Assembly (NCBI GenBank): GCA_046329195.1 | Contig: JAXLVB010000002.1 | Location: 1,178,001-1,242,000, forward strand | Origin: JAXLVB01 sp046329195 | GTDB taxonomy: Bacteria > Bacteroidota > Bacteroidia > Cytophagales > Spirosomataceae | Direction of reading: 5' to 3' | DNA: 64,000 nucleotides | Shown: one piece after another, positions 44,816 to 54,800 of the stretch | Layout of the letters: each line of letters opens with the position of its first letter | Numbering within the stretch: position 1 is the stretch's first letter | Made by a program: the position numbers and the translations under genes | Notes under the pieces: generated by a model | What the model was told of the DNA's origin: nothing | Database searches by the model: none | The model's input: the letters and a program-made list of their open reading frames with translations, nothing else

Positions 44816-45385
44816 ATGCCTTTGTATAAAAACAAATACCGCATCGAATCTGCACGACTGAGAGGATGGGATTATGCTTCGGAAGGGGCCTATTTTATTA
44901 CGATTTGCACCAAAGACCGACAGCATTTTTTTGGCGAATGTGCAGAAGGGAAAATGGTTTTATCAACGATTGGGGCTATTGTACAAGGATTTTGGTTTGA
45001 AATTCCTAAACATTTTCCCAGTATTCAATTGGGCGAATTCGTGGTAATGCCTAATCACATTCATGGCATTTTGGTGATTGATTATTTGGAATCACACGTA
45101 GAGACGTTGCAATCCCGTGAAGAGACGTTGCAATGCAACGTCTCTACGGAACCGACATTTTTCCAACAAATTTCACCCAAACCAAAATCAATATCCGCTA
45201 TCGTTCGTTCTTATAAAGCAATTTGTACCAAACATATTAAACAGGCCTTTCCCTCTGTAGAATTTGGATGGCAAGAACGATTTTGGGATACTATCATCAG
45301 AGACAATCAGTCTTTTGAGACAATAAGCAACTACATCGTCAATAACCCTCTTAGTTGGCACGAAGATAAATTTGGTAATGGATGA
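44816..45385 (+). CDS. REP-associated tyrosine transposase (RAYT, Y1/IS200-like)
   Basis: 189 aa. A single-strand-specific Y1 transposase related to TnpA of IS200/IS605, thought to move REP palindromes. N-terminal YRIESARLRGWDYASEGAYFITICTKDRQHFFGE and VVMPNHIHGILVID give the family signature with the HxH metal motif. The catalytic Tyr is expected in the C-terminal half, likely in YKAICTKHI. Codons for about ESHVETLQSREETLQCNVSTE derive from REP sequence (45093-45150) inserted in frame, between the HxH motif and the C-terminal part. Confidence 0.9.
   Translation: MPLYKNKYRIESARLRGWDYASEGAYFITICTKDRQHFFGECAEGKMVLSTIGAIVQGFWFEIPKHFPSIQLGEFVVMPNHIHGILVIDYLESHVETLQSREETLQCNVSTEPTFFQQISPKPKSISAIVRSYKAICTKHIKQAFPSVEFGWQERFWDTIIRDNQSFETISNYIVNNPLSWHEDKFGNG
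45098..45147. repeat. REP sequence inside the RAYT gene
   Basis: A half REP (GTAGAGACGTTGC, 45098-45110) is followed ten bases later by a full palindrome (AGAGACGTTGC-AAT-GCAACGTCTCT, 45121-45145). The same CACAC prefix and AC suffix as the intergenic copies are present. The reading frame stays open through both. Confidence 0.8.
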
Positions 45386-45640
45386 ATGCCTCAGCCTTTA
45401 TCTATTACTTCTTTTTGTGAGGTTTCTCCATCACGCTATTAGTTCGGAGCATATTGCTATGGTGGCATCCCAATAGGTTTATTTTAAAAGAGAGCAACCT
45501 ACTGCAGACCGAAAACACCAGTAAAGTATAACGAATACTGAAGATTACTAATAAGGATTTTTCTAATGTAGATTTTGAAATAAAGAACACCTAGTTTAGA
45601 TAGAGACTAACGAAACACCGTTTTTGTTAACCACAAACCC

Positions 45641-46159
45641 ATGAAATACCCCAATCGCTTATCAGCAGGTGCCAATAATGTGGTGGTAGCGCTCTCCGAA
45701 ACGGAAGTAGGTAAACTCTTTACCGACGATACTCGCTCGGATATTGGTTCGGAGGCTGAAAAAATGAAGTTTGCCAACGCTGTCAATGGCTTGGTGGTGA
45801 AGTTTATCCGCCTCGATTACAACGACCAATGGCAAGCCGAAATGTTGGTCATGGAACGCCTCCGCCCGATTGACTACCGTGCTTATGAACTACAAATCAG
45901 GGAGTTATGGATTGAGGTATTTTTTGACGAATTGCATCAATTGCATCAAGCAGGGTTTGTACATCGAGATTTGAAACGACCTTCGGGTATTGGTGGGCTC
46001 CATTTTGACAATATCCTGCTTACCGATCAGGGTTTACGGCTCATTGATGTGGGGATTTCGGGCTTAAAACATCAAGTGGGTGAGAAAATTTTTGAAAAGT
46101 ATGTGGAGACTGAATGCCTCGAAATGGAGGAGTTTAAGACGTATTTCTTGAACCGATGA
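45641..46159 (+). CDS. minimal protein-kinase-like protein coupled to cas4
   Basis: 172 aa, shorter than a normal kinase domain of about 260. Kinase motifs are visible: a possible G-loop region NRLSAGANNVVVAL, Lys25 in VGKLF, Glu40 or Glu38 in the C helix, hinge MLVMERLRP, catalytic HRD at 108-110, Lys112, Asn124 after an eight-residue insertion (RPSGIGGLHF), and metal-binding Asp136 in LIDVG. The C-lobe beyond this is nearly absent. Its stop overlaps the cas4 start by 4 bases (ATGA), so the two are translated together. Base composition matches cas4 and cas1. Substrate unknown; it could act on a Cas protein or a small molecule. Confidence 0.7.
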   Translation: MKYPNRLSAGANNVVVALSETEVGKLFTDDTRSDIGSEAEKMKFANAVNGLVVKFIRLDYNDQWQAEMLVMERLRPIDYRAYELQIRELWIEVFFDELHQLHQAGFVHRDLKRPSGIGGLHFDNILLTDQGLRLIDVGISGLKHQVGEKIFEKYVETECLEMEEFKTYFLNR

Positions 46160-46713
46160 CCATCAACGCAACACTCATCAATTATTTCTTTTTGTGCCAT
46201 CGCAAGCTGTGGCTGCACTACCACGGCATTCGGATGGAGCATACCTCGGACGTGGTGTATGAAGGTAAGCTTATTGGCGAGGAAAGTTACCCTCAGCGAG
46301 CCGAGAAAAACCAAGAGGTGGAGGTGTCGGCTTCTTTGACGGTTCAGCCGCCCAACCAAGCACCTGTGGAGGTGGAACTGTCGGCCAAAATTGACTTTTT
46401 TGATGCCAAACAGGGGGTTGTACACGAAATCAAACGGTCGGATGCTCGTGAACGAGCTCATATAGCGCAAGTACAATTTTATTTGTTTTTGCTACGAGCC
46501 AATGGCATCCGAGCGGAGTATGGCTTGCTCGAATACCCCAAACTTCGCCAGACCGAACGGGTGTATTTGAGCGAGAACGATACCAAAGCCCTTCATGAAC
46601 AGATTGGGGCGATTTGGCAACTGTTGAACCAAGAGCAGTGTCCTCCACGTCTGAGTAAGTCTCAGTGCAAAAGTTGTAGCTATTTTGAGTTTTGCTGGGT
46701 TGCGGAAGATTAG
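46156..46713 (+). CDS. cas4: Cas4 nuclease (adaptation)
   Basis: 185 aa. Cas4 trims prespacers and sets PAM and orientation together with Cas1-Cas2. The four Fe-S cysteines are Cys14 and Cys171, Cys174, Cys180 (QCKSCSYFEFC). The RecB-type core has KIDFFD (Asp80), HEIKRS (Glu91, Lys93) and a QxxxY-like QVQFYL. It starts in the overlap with the kinase-like gene. A 427-base gap separates it from cas1. Confidence 0.94.
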   Translation: MTINATLINYFFLCHRKLWLHYHGIRMEHTSDVVYEGKLIGEESYPQRAEKNQEVEVSASLTVQPPNQAPVEVELSAKIDFFDAKQGVVHEIKRSDARERAHIAQVQFYLFLLRANGIRAEYGLLEYPKLRQTERVYLSENDTKALHEQIGAIWQLLNQEQCPPRLSKSQCKSCSYFEFCWVAED

Positions 46714-47140
46714 TGGATTGGGGATTGGTTTACTAGGACTTAGTGTTTTGATAGATTAGTTACTGGGAAATTGGTAATTCGGTAGCCGAGCAAAGTTGAG
46801 GCAGAGTTGGTGGTTGCTCACTCGAATGTTGAACCTACCTGTTGCCGAAATTCAAAACGTTACAAAATTGATTTGTTGAAACAATCTTAATGAGGAAGAA
46901 CATCAAGTAGTAGTACAGCATAAATGCGTTTGCCACCCTATCGAACACCCTCTAACCATATAAACCTGTTTATCAACAACTTAAAAAAATATCTCTACTA
47001 CGATATATACGAAAAAACAGTTTGAGTATGAACGTCGGGTCAGTATTGAACAGCTACGACCGACCGTCTCACCGACGTTAGTTCCTGTCTAAATCACCGA
47101 ACACCCCAAAATAACAGATAACTAGAACGGCTTACTATTT
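46714..47140. other. intergenic region between cas4 and cas1
   Basis: No open frame with coding character is seen. The first 80 bases are a degenerate string of TGGTTTACT/ATTAGTTACTGG words that also follows several other genes in the window. The rest is AT-rich. A promoter for cas1 must lie here, but I cannot pin it. Confidence 0.5.
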
Positions 47141-48145
47141 ATGAAACAATCGTATTATTTATTTAACCCAGGGCGCATGTCTCGGCAGGATAATACCTTG
47201 CAGTTTACGCCCGTTGACGAGCATGGTGTGGAGGGGCAGACTCGGTATATTCCGGTAGAAGGGGTGGACAATATTTATTGTTTTGGGAGCTTAGATGCCA
47301 ATTCGGCCTTGTACAATTTCTTAGGCAAAAATCACGTTGCTGTTCATTTTTTTGATTATTACGAGTACTATACTGGGTCATTTATGCCTAAGGATTACCT
47401 GCTGGCAGGCAAAATGCAGGTCGAACAAACAAGGCATCATTTATCAGACAAAAAACGATTGGTTTTGGCTCGCAAACTGGTAGAAGGGGCGGCCTTCAAC
47501 ATGCAAAAAAACTTGAGTTATTATCAAAACCGAGGGAAAGACGTGTCGAGTATGTTGGCAAGGATAGAGGGCTATACTCAATTAATTGAATCGGCCCAGC
47601 GTATAGACGAACTCATGGGGATTGAGGGAAATATTCGGCAGACCTACTATGAGGCTTTTGGGGTGATTATCAACGATTTTCAGATGGGGAATCGAACCAA
47701 ACAACCTCCTCAAAACGAGGTAAATGCCTTGGTGTCGTTTGGAAATATGCTTTGTTATGCCGTGTGTCTGGACCAAATTTATCATACCCAACTTAACCCG
47801 ACGATTAGTTTTTTGCACGAACCAGGGGCACGACGGTACTCGTTGGCGTTGGATATCGCCGAAATTTTCAAACCTATTTTGGTGGACAGAACGATTTTTA
47901 GTGTGTTGAACAAAAAACAGATTCAAGCCTCTGATTTTCGGCAAGACCTAAATCGCTGTTTGCTCAAAGACAGTGCCCGCAAAACCTTTGTGAAGGCGTT
48001 TGAGGATCATCTAAAAGAGACCTTTAAGCATCGGTCGCTGGGAAGGCACGTGAGCTACAAGCATTTGATTAAGTTGGAGTGTTACAAACTTTGCAAACAC
48101 TTGCTAGGTACGGATGAGTACAAACCCTTTAGAATGTTGTGGTAA
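47141..48145 (+). CDS. cas1: Cas1 integrase
   Basis: 334 aa, the length of I-B type Cas1. It integrates new spacers at the leader end with Cas2. The metal ligands fit GIEGNIRQTYYEAF (Glu), FLHEPGARRYSLALDIAEIFKP (His and Asp). The N-terminus MKQSYYLFNPGRMSRQDNTLQF and KNHVAVHFFDYYEYYTGSFMP are typical of the Cas1b group. G+C is higher than in cas3-cas5. cas2 follows 258 bases later. Confidence 0.97.
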   Translation: MKQSYYLFNPGRMSRQDNTLQFTPVDEHGVEGQTRYIPVEGVDNIYCFGSLDANSALYNFLGKNHVAVHFFDYYEYYTGSFMPKDYLLAGKMQVEQTRHHLSDKKRLVLARKLVEGAAFNMQKNLSYYQNRGKDVSSMLARIEGYTQLIESAQRIDELMGIEGNIRQTYYEAFGVIINDFQMGNRTKQPPQNEVNALVSFGNMLCYAVCLDQIYHTQLNPTISFLHEPGARRYSLALDIAEIFKPILVDRTIFSVLNKKQIQASDFRQDLNRCLLKDSARKTFVKAFEDHLKETFKHRSLGRHVSYKHLIKLECYKLCKHLLGTDEYKPFRMLW

Positions 48146-48403
48146 GTTAGTGAATTGGATATTGGCTACTGATTTTTGGCAAGTACAAGCCGCCTTTAAA
48201 CATGTTGTTGTAAGTGGCAAGCCACCGTTATCTGTTAATCGTTATCCGTTATTAGGCTGACTGTTAGGGGATTAAGCTTTTTCAATTTTAAAATAATTTT
48301 GTAAGAGTACTTATGTACACTTTTGTAAAATACTGTAATTCAGACCGATTGGGCTTTTTAGTATAAACGTCATCCATAAAACCATTAAAATTTTTGTGCA
48401 TGT

Positions 48404-48682
48404 ATGTATGTGATCTTGGTGTATGATATTGCAACGACTGAGGGGGGCGACAAAAGAATCAGAAAAATGCTGAAACTTTGTCGAAAATACTTAAATTGGA
48501 TTCAAAATTCGGTTTTTGAGGGTGAGATAACTGAAGTAAAACTCAAGGAATTGTTGGGTTTGGCTAAAAAACTGATGAATGAGGAACAAGACAGCATTAT
48601 TCTATTCAAGAGTAGAGATGAGCGCTGGTTGGACAAGCAAATTATTGGGCAAGAACGAATGAGTGTTGATAATTTTTTGTAG
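48404..48682 (+). CDS. cas2: Cas2
   Basis: 92 aa. The structural partner of Cas1 in spacer integration. The ferredoxin-like fold starts with YVILVYDIA (Asp8, the conserved Asp). RKYLNWIQNSVFEGEITEVKLKEL and SIILFKSRDERW follow as in the family. The array leader begins directly after its TAG. Confidence 0.95.
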   Translation: MYVILVYDIATTEGGDKRIRKMLKLCRKYLNWIQNSVFEGEITEVKLKELLGLAKKLMNEEQDSIILFKSRDERWLDKQIIGQERMSVDNFL

Positions 48683-48775
48683 GCAAAAGTCGTCGAAGTC
48701 GGTAGAAGCAGTTCTTTGGCATCATGAAAACCAAAAAAAGGAAGCCCGTAAAGAGCCAAGTCCTTGATAATCAAT

Positions 48776-48826
48776 AGTCGTCGAATATCTAGTAAAAACA
48801 TATTATTTGGATTCGACGACTTTTTT
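48776..48826 (+). terminator. terminator of the cas operon inside the leader
   Basis: AGTCGTCGAAT (48776-48786) pairs exactly with ATTCGACGACT (48811-48821) around a 24-base AT-rich loop, followed by T6. It should separate cas2 transcription from array transcription. The long loop makes it less certain as a terminator; it could instead be a binding site. Confidence 0.6.
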
Positions 48827-48827
48827 G

Positions 48828-48859
48828 TTGGAAAACAGTTTAAAAAACCTTTAAATTTG
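48828..48859 (+). promoter_or_regulatory. candidate CRISPR array promoter
   Basis: TAAATTTG at 48852-48859 fits the -7 consensus, with TTG at 48828-48830 spaced 21 bases upstream. Transcription would begin at about 48866, roughly 20 bases before the first repeat. Confidence 0.5.
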
Positions 48860-48884
48860 CATAAAATCGCCGTTTTAGAAACGG

Positions 48885-51800
48885 CTTCTAATCGCACCAC
48901 TTTGGAATTGAAATTTTTAAGCCATTCGTTTTGTCTTCTTCTGCCGAAAACTTCTAATCGCACCACTTTGGAATTGAAATTTATGGTCAACAGGGGCTAC
49001 TCGTCAGCATCGGCTCTTCTAATCGCACCACTTTGGAATTGAAATTGGTGGTAGAAACCACCGACCTAAACGGCACCGTTCCTTCTAATCGCACCACTTT
49101 GGAATTGAAATAGCTAAAATCAAAGAGGTTGATGCGTACAACAAAAAACTTCTAATCGCACCACTTTGGAATTGAAATATATTGCCCAGCAGCTGTATCA
49201 GCTGACGCAAGGAGCTTCTAATCGCACCACTTTGGAATTGAAATAGTAACCGTTGCTATACCTGTGGGGGAAGCAACAGCTTCTAATCGCACCACTTTGG
49301 AATTGAAATAAGAAGGATGCTTAAAAGCCTTAGAATCTATACAACCTTCTAATCGCACCACTTTGGAATTGAAATAGTTTAGCATTTTGTTCATGGCTGA
49401 TGGATAACCGGCTTCTAATCGCACCACTTTGGAATTGAAATAGGATTAAGTGCTTTCCGTCGCCACTTTGCATTGATCTTCTAATCGCACCACTTTGGAA
49501 TTGAAATCTCTATTCGTTTGTCTCGATCTTCCACATACGGAAGCTTCTAATCGCACCACTTTGGAATTGAAATTAGTTATTGCGCTTATTCAGCACAAAC
49601 GGCTCTACCCTTCTAATCGCACCACTTTGGAATTGAAATAAAAAATGATCATACAGTACTTGGTAGCATTCACGCTCTTCTAATCGCACCACTTTGGAAT
49701 TGAAATAACATGCCCCCTTCCGTAGGGAGAATCTACCTCATTCTTCTAATCGCACCACTTTGGAATTGAAATAAACACAAAAACAGGGTTATATGCAAAA
49801 CTTGATAACTTCTAATCGCACCACTTTGGAATTGAAATAATCATCTTCGGGCTTACGAGTCTCACGGTAAAACCCTTCTAATCGCACCACTTTGGAATTG
49901 AAATACATGGCTATCACAGGCGGGACGATTCAATGCTCAACTTCTAATCGCACCACTTTGGAATTGAAATCTACCTGAACCACCACCACTACCGCCGCCC
50001 GAACCGCTTCTAATCGCACCACTTTGGAATTGAAATTTCGAGTACGTGACAAACTGAATATCTATTGCAGCACTTCTAATCGCACCACTTTGGAATTGAA
50101 ATAAGGCAACGCATAGCAAAAAAGCATCAAAAAACGGACTTCTAATCGCACCACTTTGGAATTGAAATAATGCTCTGCTAGCGTTCGGCTGTCGGCATTA
50201 CGAGCTTCTAATCGCACCACTTTGGAATTGAAATGAGAGCCGAGTAATAACCATATTGCAAAAAAAGAACCTTCTAATCGCACCACTTTGGAATTGAAAT
50301 ACGATGTTCAGCAGCATAGAAACTTTCATGGCCTTGCTTCTAATCGCACCACTTTGGAATTGAAATTACTGAATTCACATGAAAAATATGAAAAATTACC
50401 TTCTTCTAATCGCACCACTTTGGAATTGAAATACAACACCGAGGGTAAAAACGCCAGCATGGTGATTTCTTCTAATCGCACCACTTTGGAATTGAAATAC
50501 CACTTTTTCACAAAAACGTGCTTGCGGGCATGGGCTTCTAATCGCACCACTTTGGAATTGAAATACGCTCGGAAGATTTGGGCGGTTGGTACGAAGAGAT
50601 CTTCTAATCGCACCACTTTGGAATTGAAATTCGGCTGTTACGCCGTAAATGCCTTGTTTAGCGGCCTTCTAATCGCACCACTTTGGAATTGAAATATGGC
50701 AAAACTTAATGGACCGACCGCCGCCGCCAATCTTCTAATCGCACCACTTTGGAATTGAAATGCGAATGATATACTTGAGGTCGTCTGTGCTGGGGTTCTT
50801 CTAATCGCACCACTTTGGAATTGAAATATTGCTCTGCCGAAAAATCGCTGTTCTTGTTAATGTCTTCTAATCGCACCACTTTGGAATTGAAATGCGAATG
50901 ATATACTTGAGGTCGTCTGTGCTGGGGTTCTTCTAATCGCACCACTTTGGAATTGAAATCTTTTTTCACATTAAAAGACCAAATCAGGCTTATCACTTCT
51001 AATCGCACCACTTTGGAATTGAAATCCACCTGTGCCACCGCCCGAACTAGATGCCACCGAAACTTCTAATCGCACCACTTTGGAATTGAAATATTATATA
51101 CAGAATTATCAGGGAACGAAACTTGAACCTTCTAATCGCACCACTTTGGAATTGAAATCAGTATTTTGCCAATAATGAACGGTTTTGATTGACGCTCTTC
51201 TAATCGCACCACTTTGGAATTGAAATTTGTTGCTCCATACCCATTTAGGGGGTTTCCATTGCCTTCTAATCGCACCACTTTGGAATTGAAATAACGCCAT
51301 TTTTTTCTAAAAGTGAAATGAAGGCTCTTCTAATCGCACCACTTTGGAATTGAAATGCATTTGCATATTTGAATGAAGATGATGTTGACTTGCTTCTAAT
51401 CGCACCACTTTGGAATTGAAATAAAATTGCTAAGTGGTGAAGTGTGTCGGGGTTGTGCTTCTAATCGCACCACTTTGGAATTGAAATTTCGCCTTGATAG
51501 GTTGATTTGCCTAACCTTTTATCCTTCTAATCGCACCACTTTGGAATTGAAATAACATATTCAACAGAAGCGCTATAACCTTTAGATACACTTCTAATCG
51601 CACCACTTTGGAATTGAAATGTAGGCTGTCTTGGCACCGATCATTAACCCACTCTACTTCTAATCGCACCACTTTGGAATTGAAATACTTTAAAATTTGA
51701 CAAATCAATATTTATTCCAAACCTTCTAATCGCACCACTTTGGAATTGAAATAAAACTCGGCGGCTTCTTTAAGGCTCATCCGTTCGGCTTCTAATCGCA

Positions 51801-54800
51801 CCACTTTGGAATTGAAATACGACTTTGCTGATGGTACGGTATTAGGGGTGTATTCTTCTAATCGCACCACTTTGGAATTGAAATTCAAGGTTGCTGGCTT
51901 CTTCTACAGCTTTTTGATGCCTTCTAATCGCACCACTTTGGAATTGAAATAGGAGTTTAAGGTAGAGTCGTACAACTGCTAATTTTCTTCTAATCGCACC
52001 ACTTTGGAATTGAAATAGGCAAAACGGAACAGGATATTATGCTCGTTTCTGACTTCTAATCGCACCACTTTGGAATTGAAATAAAGCCGCCGAGTGGCTA
52101 CGGTCCGAAACTCAAACGCTTCTAATCGCACCACTTTGGAATTGAAATCAAGGTTGCTCTCTGTGACAATTATATAGTGTGCTTCTTCTAATCGCACCAC
52201 TTTGGAATTGAAATAAAGGGATGGCTCGGAAAACAACGCATGACCGACATTCTTCTAATCGCACCACTTTGGAATTGAAATATTGGAGCAGCGTTGTTGA
52301 TACCCACTTTTCCTGTTCTTCTAATCGCACCACTTTGGAATTGAAATAGATTCCCGAGCCCTTTTCAATCAATTCTTTGCACACTTCTAATCGCACCACT
52401 TTGGAATTGAAATAAGAGCGATAGCACGGCAATCCACAAATGTTTCATCCTTCTAATCGCACCACTTTGGAATTGAAATATTTCGACTTCACCGCCCAAG
52501 GCGGCAAAAATAAGACTTCTAATCGCACCACTTTGGAATTGAAATTCAGGTAAATTGACCATGATATTGAAATAAACATTCCTTCTAATCGCACCACTTT
52601 GGAATTGAAATAAATGGACATTGTGGAGTACTTAGGCATGTATCTGACTTCTAATCGCACCACTTTGGAATTGAAATAGTAGGATTTCGGAATCCGCTTT
52701 GGGTTTTGTGCATCTTCTAATCGCACCACTTTGGAATTGAAATTTTAGGTTACCACATACAAATCTGACTGTCTTAGTTCTTCTAATCGCACCACTTTGG
52801 AATTGAAATTTTCCTGCTTTGAAACTCTTTTCTTTGCCATCATCTTCTAATCGCACCACTTTGGAATTGAAATAGCACGATTACAAAATTGACTTTGAAT
52901 CATTAACCGCTTCTAATCGCACCACTTTGGAATTGAAATTACCATGCCTTTTTCTGTGTCAGTTTCATAGAATTTCTTCTAATCGCACCACTTTGGAATT
53001 GAAATACAACCCCCGCCCCCGCCGCCGCTACTGCAAGCAGCTTCTAATCGCACCACTTTGGAATTGAAATACGATGGCGGCGATGGCGGCGATGGTGGCA
53101 CTGGCCCTTCTAATCGCACCACTTTGGAATTGAAATCTCACGGCATCGGCATTGGCCAGATAGATAGTAGGGCTTCTAATCGCACCACTTTGGAATTGAA
53201 ATGAAGTACTGGCGTAGATGTCTCGGACGGTAATCCCCTTCTAATCGCACCACTTTGGAATTGAAATAAACTTATTGGTGTCTTTGTTGTAGAAGGTTTC
53301 ATCCTTCTAATCGCACCACTTTGGAATTGAAATTTTTTCTTGAGTGAAAGCATCCATTTTTGATGAAAACTTCTAATCGCACCACTTTGGAATTGAAATA
53401 AATTCCGGCATTTGCGCTACCGTCAACCAAAAAAACTTCTAATCGCACCACTTTGGAATTGAAATTACGCCGATGATGCCTACACGGCTAGTTTTTTCAT
53501 TCTTCTAATCGCACCACTTTGGAATTGAAATTTGTCCAGATGCTTTTAACACGCCTTTTGCGGATAACTTCTAATCGCACCACTTTGGAATTGAAATTTC
53601 CAACAGCAAATCACACCGCTTTGGACTAAACTCCTTCTAATCGCACCACTTTGGAATTGAAATATTCAGGCAACTGGTCGGTAATAGGGATGCTTCCTTC
53701 TTCTAATCGCACCACTTTGGAATTGAAATTCAGGCGCAACAGTATCGCCTCCCTCGGCAGTATTACTTCTAATCGCACCACTTTGGAATTGAAATAGGAA
53801 CAGGGGCAGGAGGCAATAGTGGAGCAGGGATCTTCTAATCGCACCACTTTGGAATTGAAATTTAGAACTAATAAGATTATTATCAAGTACAATACGACTT
53901 CTAATCGCACCACTTTGGAATTGAAATAAACGAAGGCAAATTCAATTTGGGTCTGAAAGACTTCTTCTAATCGCACCACTTTGGAATTGAAATTTCATCA
54001 CAATTTTTACACTTTTTGTAAAGTGATTTCTTCTAATCGCACCACTTTGGAATTGAAATAGGTTAATGAGTTTAGCATGGATCACCAATTCGGTGCTTCT
54101 AATCGCACCACTTTGGAATTGAAATATTCAGCATTGGCCAAAGAAGCCTTTCGTTACCTCACTTCTAATCGCACCACTTTGGAATTGAAATATACCTAAA
54201 TAACCAGTATTAGTAAATGTAAACAGACTTCTAATCGCACCACTTTGGAATTGAAATTCCGTAATACGATAATAGTCCTGGCCATCAATTTGCCTTCTAA
54301 TCGCACCACTTTGGAATTGAAATAACCTTAGACATAACTCAATACCAAGAAAGCAATAACTTCTAATCGCACCACTTTGGAATTGAAATTAGGAACTACT
54401 TGCATTGTTAAGCTGCCTAGAGCCACTTCTAATCGCACCACTTTGGAATTGAAATACGTTCGGATGGGGTTGGTTGAGTACCCTACTACGTTCTTCTAAT
54501 CGCACCACTTTGGAATTGAAATAACCTGCTCCTCTTGTTTCTTTTCCTTAGCCATACACTTCTAATCGCACCACTTTGGAATTGAAATAGCATTATAGTT
54601 GACTAATTTGCTTTCTTCACTCAATCTTCTAATCGCACCACTTTGGAATTGAAATTTTAAGCCCGTTAGCTACATGAAAATCAGAAGGTGGCTTCTAATC
54701 GCACCACTTTGGAATTGAAATACTCCGTAGCTTCAGGTGTTACAACACCTTTCAACACTTCTAATCGCACCACTTTGGAATTGAAATGTAGGAGGTGGTG

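Larger units (their letters stand above)
48683..48884 (+). promoter_or_regulatory. CRISPR leader
   Basis: 202 bases between the cas2 stop and the first repeat, AT-rich toward the array. It holds two direct copies of AGTCGTCGAA (48688-48697 and 48776-48785) and one inverted copy (48812-48821), a terminator, a TAnnTTTG box, and a 15-base inverted repeat CCGTTT-TAG-AAACGG (48870-48884) that touches the first repeat. Repeats running away from it on the plus strand with 3' ATTGAAAT agree with transcription from this side. Confidence 0.85.

Noticed and set aside
46714..47140. A tracrRNA-like or small RNA gene between cas4 and cas1
   Set aside because: No stretch complementary to the CRISPR repeat is visible, and the locus is type I, which needs none.
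48404..48682. cas2 as a toxin (VapD-like)
   Set aside because: Its position between cas1 and the leader and the Cas2 N-terminal motif settle the assignment.
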